This document shows positions 1 through 10,876 of a DNA stretch of 64,000 nt, piece after piece. A program made the position numbers and the translations under genes. The stretch is from Saccharomycopsis crataegensis (lineage: Eukaryota > Ascomycota > Saccharomycetes > Ascoideales > Saccharomycopsidaceae): positions 1,550,001 through 1,614,000 of the forward strand of contig NW_027043829.1 of assembly GCF_037102585.1 (NCBI RefSeq), given 5' to 3'. The first letter of the stretch is position 1, and each line of letters starts with the position of its first letter. The notes under the pieces were generated by a model. It was not told the DNA's origin, made no database searches, and saw nothing but the letters and a program-made list of their open reading frames with translations.

Positions 1-576
1 GGTGGTTGTTTGCAAATATTTTTCGATAATTTCACGTTTACTTGCTTCATATTCAAATCTCTCTATTTCCTCCGCAGTTTGGAAAGGGGCATACTCATTT
101 TGTGTGCCATCCTCGTTTTCGTCTTTCGCTTCATCAATTGATGCTTGGAGAATAGCAAGGCAGTCTTTGGCAATTTCTTGGCAATGATTCAAAAAACTCT
201 TGTGAGATTTCACATTTACTGACGTTTCCCTAACAAGCTGGTTTAGTCTATTCTCGGTATCAATCAATTTTTTATATAATTCATCAAATTCGATATCGAC
301 AGTATGGGAACCAATGTTTGCTTTCTTGCTAATGATTTGCGGAGCCTTTCACAAGAAGTCCAATGTTAGTAAGAGATACTTCTCTCAAAATGTTTTATGA
401 AATTGAAACTTAAAAGATAAAAAAAAAAAAAAGTGGAATGAATGATATGCCTCGGTTTCTAATATTTGGCAATAACTCACTCTAACAACAGTTCTCTTCA
501 CATCTGTCAAATCGATATCCGGCTTGTGGATATTTTTCAAATGTTCGGACGTGAATTCTTTGAATTTGGCAGCCAT
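1..576 (-). CDS. BAR-domain protein, Rvs167-like (3' end outside window)
   Basis: Two exons on the minus strand. Exon 1 is 576..481 (32 codons). The intron, 480..346, starts GTGAGT, has a perfect TACTAAC branch site and ends AAAG. Exon 2 runs from 345 to the window edge in an open frame (115 codons seen). Joining them gives a segment with VVRAPQ, then a K-rich stretch and TVDIEFDELYKKL, which resembles the N-terminal amphipathic helix and first BAR helix of Rvs167 (SRAPQ...TEDPVYEDAERRF as I recall it). BAR proteins bend membrane at actin-dependent endocytic sites. The visible exon 2 is charged and helical, as expected. Candida-type yeasts carry several RVS167 paralogues, so I do not give a symbol. 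Whether an SH3 domain follows cannot be seen. Confidence 0.62.
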
Positions 577-1236
577 TGTTTAAATGAGAGAAACAGCGGA
601 TCACTAGGTGGTATAAGACACAAACAAAGAATAGTCCACTATCTTATTTTCAATAAATATCGATAGAAAGTACATCACAGTAATTATATAATTGTTCCTC
701 CCGAGATTTCCTTTTTGTGCCCCAACACCCCCACCTATCAAAAAAATATCCGTGCAGAGGGGGTGTCCTGTTCTTCCAAAATGAATGATTATACAGAAAC
801 CACGCGGAGCTTGGGCAAACAACGAATATAGCAACGTTCGAAATATATCAGACTGTTAACACATCCTTAGTCCATTTTGAACATCTTGTGTCAAAATTTG
901 AGTGTAAACTTTACGCTACTACATTTTCAGCTATTGTTAATGTATACATTAATTATAATTAGTAGCTGGCCAGCCAAATACGGGCAGATGCGTGAAACAC
1001 CCCCTTTATAAACAGGGCTGTTTAATTCAAAAAGATTATTTTGCAAAGCCCCCATAAAATTGTCACACACCACGACTTCCTAAAAAACCCACTGAAAATA
1101 GAAAATAACAGGAAAGAAAGAGGTTTTTTTTTTTTCGTTTTTAGTCTCTCCCTCAGTTTTCCTCAAGGTTGGTTTTTGCGGTTTCTAGTTCTCATCGTTC
1201 ATTTTCGTATCTTACATACAATCATTCACAACCACA
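577..1236. promoter_or_regulatory. Divergent promoter region, BAR gene / mannosyltransferase
   Basis: This 660-bp stretch lies between two divergently transcribed genes. A TATAAA box at 1007-1012 sits about 225 bp upstream of the mannosyltransferase ATG. C-rich or G-rich runs near 715-765 and 998-1005 include CCCCT/AGGGG cores like yeast stress elements. No convincing gene is present; the short open frames are not supported by any protein feature. Confidence 0.4.
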
Positions 1237-2508
1237 ATGTGGTCATTCTCTTACAGAAAAACCATCCTATGTGTCATATCATTAGCAATATCTTCAGTTT
1301 TGGTACTTTCCCTATTCTACAGCAGATTGCTGGAAGATTCGCTGGCCTTGCAATTTATTAATAACCAAATAAAACCAAAGATTCAGCCAGCAGCTGCCAT
1401 TTCGACAATAACCAGTTCACAAGAACCCGTCATACACAATGAAACAATAATATCAAGCGGATCAGAAATTCTTCAGGTCGATATTACCCAAGTCCCAGAT
1501 GGACAGAAAGTGAATGGGGCACTTGTGACTCTTTGCAGAAACTCTGACCTCGGGGAGATTTTGAAATCTATCAATTCTCTTGAACTGAAGTTCAATAATA
1601 AATACCACTATGATTGGGTTTTCTTGAACGATGAAGACTTCTCAGAGGAGTTTCAAGCGGAGATCAGTAAACTGACTTCAGGAGATGTGAAGTTTGGGGT
1701 GATTCCGTCTTCTATGTGGGAAAGGCCCGACGACGTTGATCTCGCTGAGTTTGAAAAAGCCAAGAAAATACAGTCCTCGCATAATGTCCCTTACGCCAAT
1801 TTAGACTCTTACAGAAGCATGTGTAGGTTTGAGTCTGGGTTTTTCTACAACCATGAACTTCTTCAAGATTATGAATGGTATTGGAGGGTGGAACCGGATG
1901 TGAAGTTTTTCTGTGATATCGATTTCGATCCTTTCAAGTATATGATCGACAACCAAAAGATTTATGGGACTATTATAATTCCTTATGAAATTGCCGATAC
2001 CATCCCAACCCTTTGGGACACTGTCAAGGAATTTGCCAGCACTTTTAGTCTTAGCTCCAAGGTCTTTGGAACTGGCGATGAAAAAATCGACAATGCTCTT
2101 TATTTGATCTCGGAGAACAATGGGGAAACTTACAATAATTGCCATTTCTGGACAAATTTCGAAATTTCCAATTTGAATTTCTACCGGAGTGAATTGTACC
2201 AAAAGTTCTTCAATTACTTGGATGATAAGAAAGGATTTTGGTATGAACGTTGGGGAGATGCTCCAATCCATTCCATGGCAGCCAGTTTATTTTTAGAAAA
2301 AAGCCAAATACATCTATTTAACAGCCAGTTCGGATATAGTCATACTACCAATACAGCATGTCCTAGAGATGAGGTGTTTAGAAAAGAACATAACTGCGAT
2401 TGTGGGGTAAGAAGAGATATCAGCTTTAAAACTGGGTACAGTTGTGGTAAAAGGTACCATGATATGCAGAAAATATGGTATAACAGTGAATGGGTTAGCG
2501 AGTGGTGA
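1237..2508 (+). CDS. Alpha-1,2-mannosyltransferase, KRE2/MNT1 family (GT15)
   Basis: A 423-residue type II Golgi membrane protein predicted to add alpha-1,2-mannose from GDP-mannose to O- or N-linked glycans of cell-wall proteins. A short cytoplasmic tail is followed by one membrane anchor at about residues 8-28 and a stem. The catalytic domain then shows GT15 hallmarks: KYHYDWVFLNDE, MCRFESGFFY, YWRVEPDV at 215-222 (with the conserved Glu 219), YNNCHFWTNFEI and ERWGDAPIHS at 337-346. Length fits the family (about 390-450 residues). The start is the first ATG and gives a proper anchor sequence. It contains four CTG codons, unusually many for this window. Which paralogue it is (KRE2, KTR or MNT) cannot be decided by eye. 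Confidence 0.9.
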   Translation: MWSFSYRKTILCVISLAISSVLVLSLFYSRLLEDSLALQFINNQIKPKIQPAAAISTITSSQEPVIHNETIISSGSEILQVDITQVPDGQKVNGALVTLCRNSDLGEILKSINSLELKFNNKYHYDWVFLNDEDFSEEFQAEISKLTSGDVKFGVIPSSMWERPDDVDLAEFEKAKKIQSSHNVPYANLDSYRSMCRFESGFFYNHELLQDYEWYWRVEPDVKFFCDIDFDPFKYMIDNQKIYGTIIIPYEIADTIPTLWDTVKEFASTFSLSSKVFGTGDEKIDNALYLISENNGETYNNCHFWTNFEISNLNFYRSELYQKFFNYLDDKKGFWYERWGDAPIHSMAASLFLEKSQIHLFNSQFGYSHTTNTACPRDEVFRKEHNCDCGVRRDISFKTGYSCGKRYHDMQKIWYNSEWVSEW

Positions 2509-2939
2509 AAAAAAGCTCCCTGAAGAGGACAGTGAGTCCTTGTTTCCACTTATTTTTATTAATAATTCTCTCTTGATGTTTTATTTTTTTCCCTTTCTGT
2601 TTTGAAGATTCAAGTTTACATGATGTTTTTTTTTTTTTTTTTTTTTATTTCCAGTGGTGAAACTTGTAATTATAAAGCAATATAGATTAAGATAAACAGA
2701 ATCCATTAGATAATTTTTCTTGAAGTGCAAAAAGTCAAACTCCCTAATATATCAAATCACTGTTAGACTTGCCATAAAATGTTAGAAACCATGTACCACT
2801 AGGACGGGCGAATGGATACTCATAACCACCAAGAAATTCTAATGCGCGCTATCATTTTTTGCAAAACACAAGCGTTGTAAATAAAATCATCCAACTAATC
2901 TATTAAAATCAACCAATAATTTATTCAAATTAGCCAATA
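2509..2939. other. Intergenic, 3' of mannosyltransferase and promoter of APS3
   Basis: About 430 bp with a run of roughly 24 T at 2623-2646. Both flanking genes are on the plus strand, so this holds a terminator and a promoter. I see no gene and no strong motif. Confidence 0.4.
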
Positions 2940-3697
2940 ATGATTCACTCGGTACTAATATGTATGTATATATCCATACTAAACATCTGAGAAACATTTG
3001 TCTTTACGTTTCTTTTTTTTTTTTTATTTAACTTCGCGATTTACTGACCACAAATTTAGTCAATAAGGATGCGATGCCTCGCTTGATGAAATTCTACACT
3101 CCAATAGTAAGTAAAGAAAAATAGTCCCCCCCTTCCCCTCAAGCCTCCAACATTTAGATGAAAGAATAGTCAACTAACACATGTTCATTATAGGATCTCA
3201 ATACTCAAACACTTCTTCTTCGTCAGGTGTTCCAGTTGATTTCTCTGAGGCCGGCAAATCAATGCTCATTTCTTACACCTCCGCCACTTTTGGAAGGCAT
3301 CGAAGATGTCAGGGTGATTTACAGACATTATGCTACATTGTATTTTGTGTTCATTGTAGATGAACAAGAAAGTGAGTTGGGAATCTTGGATTTGATCCAA
3401 GTGTTTGTGGAGTGCTTGGATAAGTGTTTCCAAAATGTTTGTGAATTAGACTTGGTGTTTGGTTGGCAGGTTCTAGAGACTGTATTGGAAGAATTGGTCC
3501 AAGGTGGATTGGTGGTCGATACCAATTTGTCAAAGATCGTGGCCGCCGTTGATAACTTCAACGGTGCTACGGGGAGTAGTGGCAGTGCAAGTTCAAGCCT
3601 GACTTCCGGGTTTGGCAGTTTAACCGCTGCTTCAAATGCATTTTCCAATGCTTTTCAACAAATGGCAAGTAACAGAGGCGTTTGGTCTGGTCGATGA
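2940..3697 (+). CDS. APS3: AP-3 adaptor complex sigma subunit (three exons)
   Basis: Small sigma chain of the AP-3 adaptor, which sorts cargo from Golgi or endosome to the vacuole. Exons are 2940..2961, 3060..3106 and 3194..3697. Intron 1 has GTATGT, a TACTGAC branch and ends TTTAG. Intron 2 has GTAAGT, a CTAAC branch and ends ATAG. Splicing restores the family start MIHSVLIFNK, then PRLMKFYTPI, then a third exon containing the conserved core IVDEQESELGILDLIQVF and FGWQVLETVLEELVQGG. The predicted length is 190 residues, close to yeast Aps3. The C-terminal tail is Ser/Gly rich. The third exon alone has no good start, so the two introns are needed. It is convergent with CBP4, 278 bp apart. Confidence 0.92.
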
Positions 3698-3975
3698 ATT
3701 ATTTACTTCAATTTTTATGAATCGTTTCTCTTAAGCTTAGGTTTTTGTTGTCTTTTGCTTTATGTAAGGCGTTACAATACAAAATAATATAAATGCATCA
3801 CAAAATAAATAATCGTTTATAAAAAATAAAATCGAAAGAGCACAACAAGGAATCATTACAATGTCATAACCTCAAAACTTGGAATCTCTATTCCCAAAAT
3901 ATATTTACAAATGATGGTTATCAGTTACCAACCAATTTCCAATCTCCATTAATCATCTTTGTAGATCTGCCTAAC

Positions 3976-4422
3976 TTACTTCCCCCAACCAAGCCAGCCT
4001 TTACCACTAGAAGCCATAGCTTTTTCATTTTCCAAACGGGCTGTCTGCTGAGCCTCATCTATCTGTTTCTTGATATCTGCCAATTCCTTTTGCTGCTCTT
4101 CGGCAGCCACATCACGCTCTCTCTTTTCCTTATCCTTCAACTGGAAGGCCCTGTGTTCTAAAGGTGATTTGATTGGCCCAGTCATCCAAATTGGGTCATT
4201 AGAGGCTGACGTCTGCTTCACAATTCTGATAAGTTCCTCCTGCTCTTTTCTTCTAAGTGATTTTTCCCTTTCGTATTGTGATCTAACTTCTGGGGACATT
4301 CTACTGATAAGTTGTTCATCGGACGGAGTGGTATACTTGAAACAAAGTACCCCGAAACCAACAATAGCGGCACCAACAAGGTTGACCTTGGCCCATCTCA
4401 TCCAAAGTGGTGTTTCCGACAT
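3976..4422 (-). CDS. CBP4: Cytochrome bc1 complex assembly factor Cbp4
   Basis: A 148-residue mitochondrial inner-membrane protein that helps assemble ubiquinol-cytochrome c reductase by binding newly made cytochrome b together with Cbp3-Cbp6. The N-terminus (LWMRWAKVNLVGAAIVGFG) carries the single membrane span at about residues 8-28. The family signature YTTPSDEQLISRMSPEVRS follows, and then a long charged helical tail rich in Lys, Glu and Gln. It ends in a Gly/Trp-rich stretch (GKGWLGWGK). The start is the first ATG in frame. Its promoter side faces a 1.9-kb gap with three CCAAT-type sites, which suits a respiratory gene. Confidence 0.9.
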   Translation of the reverse strand: MSETPLWMRWAKVNLVGAAIVGFGVLCFKYTTPSDEQLISRMSPEVRSQYEREKSLRRKEQEELIRIVKQTSASNDPIWMTGPIKSPLEHRAFQLKDKEKRERDVAAEEQQKELADIKKQIDEAQQTARLENEKAMASSGKGWLGWGK

Positions 4423-6311
4423 TATGTGATATTAAAAAAAAGAAAAATTGGATTCTTTCAACTTCTTTGCTTTTAAATAATAATAATCAGTGATTCGAGA
4501 AACAGAAAAAAAAATAATTTTGATTAAAAGAAAAAAAAAAAAAGGTTATGAGCCGCACCTTTTTTCTTGCTTGACATGATGAACCACGGCAAATGATATC
4601 ACACCAAATAGTAATCACATTATGGAAGGGAAGCGAAAGAATGAATATATTAAGACTCTTATCTCTTTAAAAAATGGATATTCCACCTTAAGTAATTCTT
4701 TTTGTGAAAGTGATGGCGGTGATAGATTTTGACTTATTTTCCAAATATTTGAGTGTAAATGACTCCATATTATCGGGAAACGTGAGCAAAATCTTGATCA
4801 CTTTTTTTTTTTTTAACTCTGGCTTGCCAAATTCAGGTATCCGTCAATATCTTGCTGGGCCAATAGAAATCATGTTGTACTGAAATTGGAATCTTTTTAG
4901 TACCCTTTCGTTGAACCAATAGGCTATTTCAATATATCAATTAAGATCAGCATCAACAGCAGGCATACTTATTGACACTAATATTCAAGTCAGTTGATGT
5001 ATTTATAAGACAAATAGTATGACGTCTGATGTGACAAAATATTGGATGAATAGTTCCTTCTAACAAATTATGCCCCTCAAATAATGCGGTATAATTGAAT
5101 CAACAGCTATTCCGTAATTCATACATCTACTACTTTGTGAAAGATTTTCCCAAGTCAAGTAAAGTCAGGTAAAGAAAATTTGATATAGAGTGATATCAGT
5201 ATCTTGTAATTTATAGCAGAAAACATGAGATGGATAGAAGTTATTAAAATTTTTTTTTTTCAAGGCAATAATAACCTGTTTTAACTTGAATCCCTGAGCT
5301 TTTTTCAATAATGGCATAAATGGTTGACAAACAACCATTTCTGTGTTGTTCAAGGAGCATAAAATAAAAAAAAAACACACACACTCGTGAATGAGATAAT
5401 TTGCCCTCTCCGCATTTGTGAATTAATTGCAAACATTTCTCGTCTCTGTTTATTAAAAAAATTGCTGAGAAGACTGTCAGATTAAGATTTTCTAATCTGT
5501 CAAAAAAGCTTCTGTATGCACCAACATGCCTAAAAAAAAGCTTCTGATTGTTTATTTTGCCTATATAGTTCACTCTTTGCGTATCATAGAAAGATTTCAT
5601 TCATAAAAACTATACATATAAACCCCTCATTAACACACTCGATGTTTCAAAGATCATCCCAATTTATCCACAATTGTCACATGTAATGCGCGACCTCAAC
5701 TTTACTAAATTGGATCATATGAAAAAATCACTAATCAGCAAGGGGTGAGATGGCCTAATTAGTCAGGGGAAAAATACATGTTACTGCTCAAGTATTCTAT
5801 AATAGAGAAGTAAATAGGTGAGCAAATTTCCACTAAGGAAGATGAGATATTTGCCAATTTGTTAGTATGTGGTAATCATTTTACTGTAGCCGGAACCCCC
5901 CTTCTTGGCCATGGTACTACGCAGATGTGGCACGTTTGATGCTTGAATACAGCATAACCACCATGATTTCTTTTTTGCTTTTGAAATTATAAATAAATAA
6001 TCCCTTTGCCACCAAAACCCTTTACGAATCACCTTTTTTTTTTTTTTTTTTTTTAAATTAAAAAATACTTCTCACTTCTTGAGAAACACTATCCCAAAAC
6101 ATATTGCTAGCTTCTGTCTTCCAATCCGAACCTTTTTTTTAAAATTAGTATTCCGTCCCATCCTTTTGATAAAGTTCATGGATTATTAGAAACTATTCTT
6201 TTTTTTTCTCCCCCAATTGTGCAGTTTCTATGGCTATATTCAATTCATTTACTTGTTGAATGCTCTTAACACCAAGGAAGATACTATAATATTACCAAAC
6301 CAAAAAGAATC
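4423..6311. promoter_or_regulatory. Long divergent promoter region, CBP4 / RFU1-like gene
   Basis: This is 1.9 kb without a supported gene. It holds several T or A runs (for example 4801-4814 and about 6034-6055) and a CCAAT cluster at 4860-4920. The short open frames near 5165-5600 show no domain features. It most likely serves the two divergent genes, and a noncoding transcript cannot be excluded. Confidence 0.4.
4860..4920. promoter_or_regulatory. Cluster of three CCAAT-type boxes
   Basis: CCAAT occurs at 4860-4864 and 4916-4920, and its complement ATTGG at 4885-4889. The sites lie 440-500 bp upstream of CBP4. CCAAT is the binding core of the Hap2/3/5 complex, which controls respiratory genes in yeasts. 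Actual binding is inference. Confidence 0.35.
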
Positions 6312-7373
6312 ATGGACTTTCAGTCTCAATCAATTAGCGAACTCATGAAAAGAAGTTTACAATACGACTATTCCAACCTCACTCCTTACTCCACTTGGCT
6401 AGACATTGCAGATAGTTTTCTAGAACAAGCAATACAAGGGTTAGAAACTAGTAATTATGAGAAAGCATACATTGATTTGGCCCGGTTTATTGATTTAATT
6501 CTTAATAAGTTACCGCTTCATCCTGATTTTTATCCCAATGAAAGATATGAAGATTTCAAACATTCGGAAATCCCCGAGGCTTTGAAGACTACTAGGGATA
6601 TCTTAAATAAACTCATGAAGACTAAAGAGAATTCCAGGACATTTAAGGTGACTTCAATGGGAATACCAATTAATGACCGTGCCGATTTGATGAGCTTTAT
6701 TAACAATGAAAATTCAACCGCTTGCCAACATCAAGATGAAGATCAAAATATCTCCCAATTTTACTGTAGTTATCCATATGAAACCATGCTGCCTAATAGC
6801 CTCACAGTGAACAGTTTTGGAATCAATATTGCCAAAATTGATCATGAATATAATAGTGTCTCAAACATATCTAAATTTCAAACCCCCAATTCTTACTCAA
6901 GTTGTCAGGCAATGAATTATATACATTCAAGTCGTGATTTCCCAAACCGAGCCTCCGAGGAGGATAATTTTGCTTCACCATTAACCCCAGAACGCACCAC
7001 TTTTGCCTTGGTTAATAATAATGATTATTCTTTACATGACTATAATGCGAGTATTGAACATAATAATAATAATAATCCTGATTCATCTTCAAGAGACCAC
7101 AAAACTCGTGAACGACTGACAAGCTCGAGAAGAAGATCCAGCAGACAATCCAGTATGCGATACTCTTACCATTTTGATGATGACATGCTGAATAATTATA
7201 GTGATGAAAATGAGCTAATGGGTTTCAATAGTGGAAAAGTGGCTCAGAATAATCATAACCAAAATATTGAAGAGGCGATCGAAGAGATGGAAGGGAGCAT
7301 ATCTGCTTTGGAGACTTCATCAATTAATAATGATTCGGAACATAAGAGATGGTTTTTCTTTAGCTTCTGCTAA
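6312..7373 (+). CDS. USP8-dimerisation-domain protein, RFU1-like
   Basis: A 353-residue protein. The first 110 residues read as a three-helix USP8/AMSH-type dimerisation domain: a tandem YIDLARFIDLILNKLPLHPDF segment at about 54-74 resembles yeast Rfu1 (FIYYFRYVDLLTNKLSRHPEL as I recall it) and the Doa4/AMSH N-terminus. Rfu1 inhibits the deubiquitinase Doa4 at endosomes and so sets free-ubiquitin levels. No catalytic ubiquitin-protease domain follows. The rest is low-complexity, rich in Asn, Ser and Asp, with an Arg/Ser cluster at about 262-282. I did not find the YPxL motif that Rfu1 uses, so the role is uncertain. It could also be an unrelated MIT/USP8-fold endosomal protein. Confidence 0.45.
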   Translation: MDFQSQSISELMKRSLQYDYSNLTPYSTWLDIADSFLEQAIQGLETSNYEKAYIDLARFIDLILNKLPLHPDFYPNERYEDFKHSEIPEALKTTRDILNKLMKTKENSRTFKVTSMGIPINDRADLMSFINNENSTACQHQDEDQNISQFYCSYPYETMLPNSLTVNSFGINIAKIDHEYNSVSNISKFQTPNSYSSCQAMNYIHSSRDFPNRASEEDNFASPLTPERTTFALVNNNDYSLHDYNASIEHNNNNNPDSSSRDHKTRERLTSSRRRSSRQSSMRYSYHFDDDMLNNYSDENELMGFNSGKVAQNNHNQNIEEAIEEMEGSISALETSSINNDSEHKRWFFFSFC

Positions 7374-7823
7374 AAATGAAAAGTTGACAATCGGAAATAA
7401 ATTAGAGTACAACGCTGTTGAGTTATGTTATTATCTTTTGAATTCTGTTTTTTTTTTATTTTTTCCTCTCTCTTTTTCCTTTCTGATTTCTTCTTATATA
7501 TTTGACAACCATCTGTTTATATTACGTTTGTTATGAATTCTAAATTTTTAATTGACTCCTTTCCCATGTGATTTCACTATTGTGCTTAATAAATAATATC
7601 TACACTGTGGAGTGATATCTGCTTATTTCTGTAAATGCATGGTGAGCGCAATGTCAACCGGGGGCCCGCAGGTTTGGAGCTATGCCGCAGATTATAGATA
7701 AGGGCAGATCAAGCCACTTAGCAGGTCTTTTTTTTTTTTTTTTTTTAATTGTATACTTCTTTCTTTATTATCACGATTTTCGCCACTACTCATTCATAAC
7801 TCTATAATTACCTATCCATATCC
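7374..7823. other. Intergenic, terminator and promoter of PQ-loop transporter
   Basis: 450 bp between two plus-strand genes, with a T run of about 20 at 7727-7746 just upstream of the next ATG. A short GC-richer patch lies near 7650-7700. I see no gene. Confidence 0.35.
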
Positions 7824-8684
7824 ATGCTTTCCATTAGCGATACTACACCGGGGGTTCTTTCAGGCTTCTTGAGTGTTTGTGCCATCGTTTGCTGGATATT
7901 TGTGTTGTTTCCTCAGCAGCTACGAAACTACAAGCGTAAGTCCGTGAAAGGGCTATCACCTTACTTGTTATTGTTCCTCTTCCTCGGTGACTTTCTCAAT
8001 ATGATGGGTTGTATTTTGACCCACCAGCTACCATTCCAATTATATAATAGTTGTTACGCGGTGTCCAATGATGTTATTCTTTTATTTCAATACTGGTATT
8101 ACGGAACCTATATTAAAAATCAGAATAAGCTCATATCGGAAAATGATATTTCTGATGATGCAAGCCTTTACAATGAGGAAATGATGGAAAACAGTATTGG
8201 AAGTCTCAATAGTAATCTTATTAGTTCAGGTTTGCTCATGGCTTCACAAATCACCACAGCATCAGCCATGCCAGTGAATACTGATGAAATTCTCATGAAA
8301 TCATTATCTCAAATGACTATCGGTCGATTCATTGCTTATTGTTGTGCCTTTTGCTATATTACCTGCAGGTTACCCCAATTGCACAGAAACTATCACAACA
8401 AGTCAACCAGAGGCACTTCCCCATATTTCCATGGGCTTGCAATCATCGGCTGTGGCTTGTATGCATCATCTATTTTGACATCAAACCAGTTCTTATTCAA
8501 TCACGATCCAGTTTCTAAATGGGATTTTTTCAACAATGAATTTCCCTACTTGCTCAGCAACTTTGGATCAATTCTTCTAGACCTTTGCTTCTTTTATCAA
8601 TATTTCACGTATGGTGATCATTTGCGTGAGCGTGAAGTGGACCGAATTTTGGAAATCAGTGAAGCTACTGCTTTGCTCGGATGA
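7824..8684 (+). CDS. PQ-loop vacuolar basic amino-acid transporter, Ypq1-3/Rtc2 type
   Basis: A 286-residue, seven-helix membrane protein of the PQ-loop (MtN3/SWEET-like) family, which moves Lys, Arg or His across the vacuolar membrane. The two diagnostic PQ motifs are present: LFPQQLRNYKRKSVKGLSP at about 29-47 and CRLPQLHRNYHNKSTRGTSP at about 182-201. They are followed by membrane helices in the usual 3+1+3 order. A polar loop at about 100-160 separates the halves. Length matches yeast Ypq1-3 (about 300-317 residues). The start is the first ATG after a T-rich promoter. Which of YPQ1, YPQ2 or RTC2 it matches cannot be told from sequence alone. Confidence 0.85.
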   Translation: MLSISDTTPGVLSGFLSVCAIVCWIFVLFPQQLRNYKRKSVKGLSPYLLLFLFLGDFLNMMGCILTHQLPFQLYNSCYAVSNDVILLFQYWYYGTYIKNQNKLISENDISDDASLYNEEMMENSIGSLNSNLISSGLLMASQITTASAMPVNTDEILMKSLSQMTIGRFIAYCCAFCYITCRLPQLHRNYHNKSTRGTSPYFHGLAIIGCGLYASSILTSNQFLFNHDPVSKWDFFNNEFPYLLSNFGSILLDLCFFYQYFTYGDHLREREVDRILEISEATALLG

Positions 8685-8943
8685 GAAGACTCTCTAAGAA
8701 ATTATTGTACAGTGCCTTATAAATCAATAATTTTCATTTTTCCTTTCATTCTATTTATTACTTTTATAGGTTTCCATTCATTTCACTTGTAAGTAACAAA
8801 CTTGCATCGCATCGGAGGTTTCGGGATTCTAACGATTTTTTTTTTTTTTTTTGTATTTGTGGTCGGAAAAATAAAGGAAATTACCATTTGTCTGACAATT
8901 TGTAGCACTACCAGCTTGCAATCAATCTGTTGCGAGGATAAAA

Positions 8944-10748
8944 ATGGCTGCAGAGTTTAGAAATATAGATATCCGTACTATGGGGATGTCAGAACTCAGA
9001 GATTATTCAGAGTACATGACAACCCTAGTGTTCATGATGGTGGGATACGAAGTTATGGAGTTAATTGAATACATCAAAACTGAATCAAAAGTCAACATGT
9101 GAGTTGAATAGATGCCATCGATACAGTTTCCTTTTGTTCAAGATAAAGTAATTCCCACTAACTTTTCATTTTTAGTTTGAAGAACATTATCTTTTATCAT
9201 TTGGTTCTCAAATATTCCGTAAAGATCCTTCGACATATCTATGGATACGGAGTTATCAAGTCAGTTAAACAGCTCTATACCATGATTGCGAAGTGGATTT
9301 TCAATATTATTTTATCACTCCCTCCAGCAAAGAAACAGGTTAATAAAGAAGTTCAGAAAGCACTCGACAGTATTGAGGACACATTGGTGATCAGAGATCC
9401 AAACTTTAGATATTTCAATGAGTTGCCGCAACACGGATTGAGCAATGATGAAATCTTCGATGAGTTCGAGAAATATTCAGGCATGAAACATAACGATTGG
9501 GAGAATGGTAAAGTCAGTGGTGCTGTGTATCATGGGGGTAAAGAATTGATTTATTTGCAAGCAAAGGCCTTCGAAAAATATTGTGTTTCCAATCAATTAC
9601 ACCCTGATGCATTTCCAGGGTTAAGAAAGATGGAATCCGAAGTTGTTTCTATGTGCTTAAACCTTTTCAATGCTCCAGAAACAGGCTGCGGGACTTCGAG
9701 TTCTGGTGGTACTGAATCATTATTGTTAGCGTGTTTGAGTGCAAAAATGTTTGGAAAAAAACAAAAGGGAATCACCGAACCAGAAATCATTGCTCCAGAA
9801 ACTGTTCATGCTGGTATCGATAAAGCTTGTTATTATTTCGGCATCAAGTTGCACAAAGTTCCTTTGAACAAGTACTTTCAAGGTGATATGAGATATTTCA
9901 AAAGATTAATAAACTCAAATACCATTTTACTTGTTGGATCCGCTCCAAATTTTCCTCACGGAATCATTGATGATATTGAAGCCTTGAGCAAATTGGCACT
10001 AAAATATAAGATTCCATTGCATGTCGATTGTTGCTTAGGGTCATTCATTGTGTCATATATGGAGCGTGCTGGATTGGCAGGGAAGAGCTTCCCTAAGTTT
10101 GATTTCAGATTACCTGGTGTTACCTCAATTTCTTGTGATACTCATAAATATGGGTTTGCTCCAAAAGGGTCTTCAATCATCATGTACCGTAATGAAGAGC
10201 TTCGTTCCTCTCAATATTATGTCTCTACTGACTGGATTGGTGGTCTTTATGGCTCTCCTACTCTTAGCGGCTCGAGACCAGGGGCCTTAATGGCCGGATG
10301 CTGGACAACAATGGTAAAACTTGGTGATGATGGTTACAAACAGACTTGCAGAGATATTGTTGGTGGTGCCCAGTACTTCAAGCAAAAAATCATGGATAAT
10401 ATTCCTGAATTACAAGTTATTGGCGATCCAATTCTTAGCGTGGTTGCTTTCGAATCCAATGAAGTCAATGTTTATGATTTAGGTGATCTATTGTCCAAGA
10501 AAGGCTGGCATTTGAGTGCTCTACAAAATCCTCCAGCGTTACATGTGGCATTCACAGTCTTATCAGCTGACAAAATAGATGAGTTGATTAACGAACTTCA
10601 AGTGGGTATCAAGCAACTTAAGGAAAACGGCTCGACCGCTGCCAAAGGCGATACTGCCCAAGTATATGGTACTGCTGGTTCTGTGAGTACAGGAGCTGTT
10701 GTCAACAGAATCATTGAAGGATTTATTGACACCCTCTATAAAGTTTAG
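8944..10748 (+). CDS. DPL1: Dihydrosphingosine-1-phosphate lyase (two exons)
   Basis: A PLP-dependent lyase of the ER membrane that cleaves phosphorylated sphingoid bases to a fatty aldehyde and phosphoethanolamine, the exit step of sphingolipid breakdown. Exons are 8944..9098 and 9176..10748. The 77-bp intron has GTGAGT, an ACTAAC branch and ends TTTAG; splicing gives KVNILKNIIFYHL without a stop. The predicted length is 575 residues. An N-terminal membrane helix lies at about 25-45. The group II decarboxylase fold has GCGTSSSGGTESLLLA and the PLP-lysine motif SCDTHKYGFAPKG with Lys 376. I found no in-frame CTG codon in this long gene. It is convergent with SYF1, with only 128 bp between the stops. 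Confidence 0.95.
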
Positions 10749-10876
10749 GTTGCTACACAAAGTGTCATTTGACAAAATGTTTTTTTTTTTCTTTTTTAAA
10801 AAAGAGACAAGAATTGTCGAAACTCTGTTACGTTTATATATAACTTCTATAATACAAATGCCTTCCACAAGGATAA

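Noticed and set aside
604-834. Minus-strand open frame of 76 codons near the left edge
   Set aside because: It lies in a divergent promoter, has no domain-like pattern and overlaps C-rich regulatory-looking sequence.
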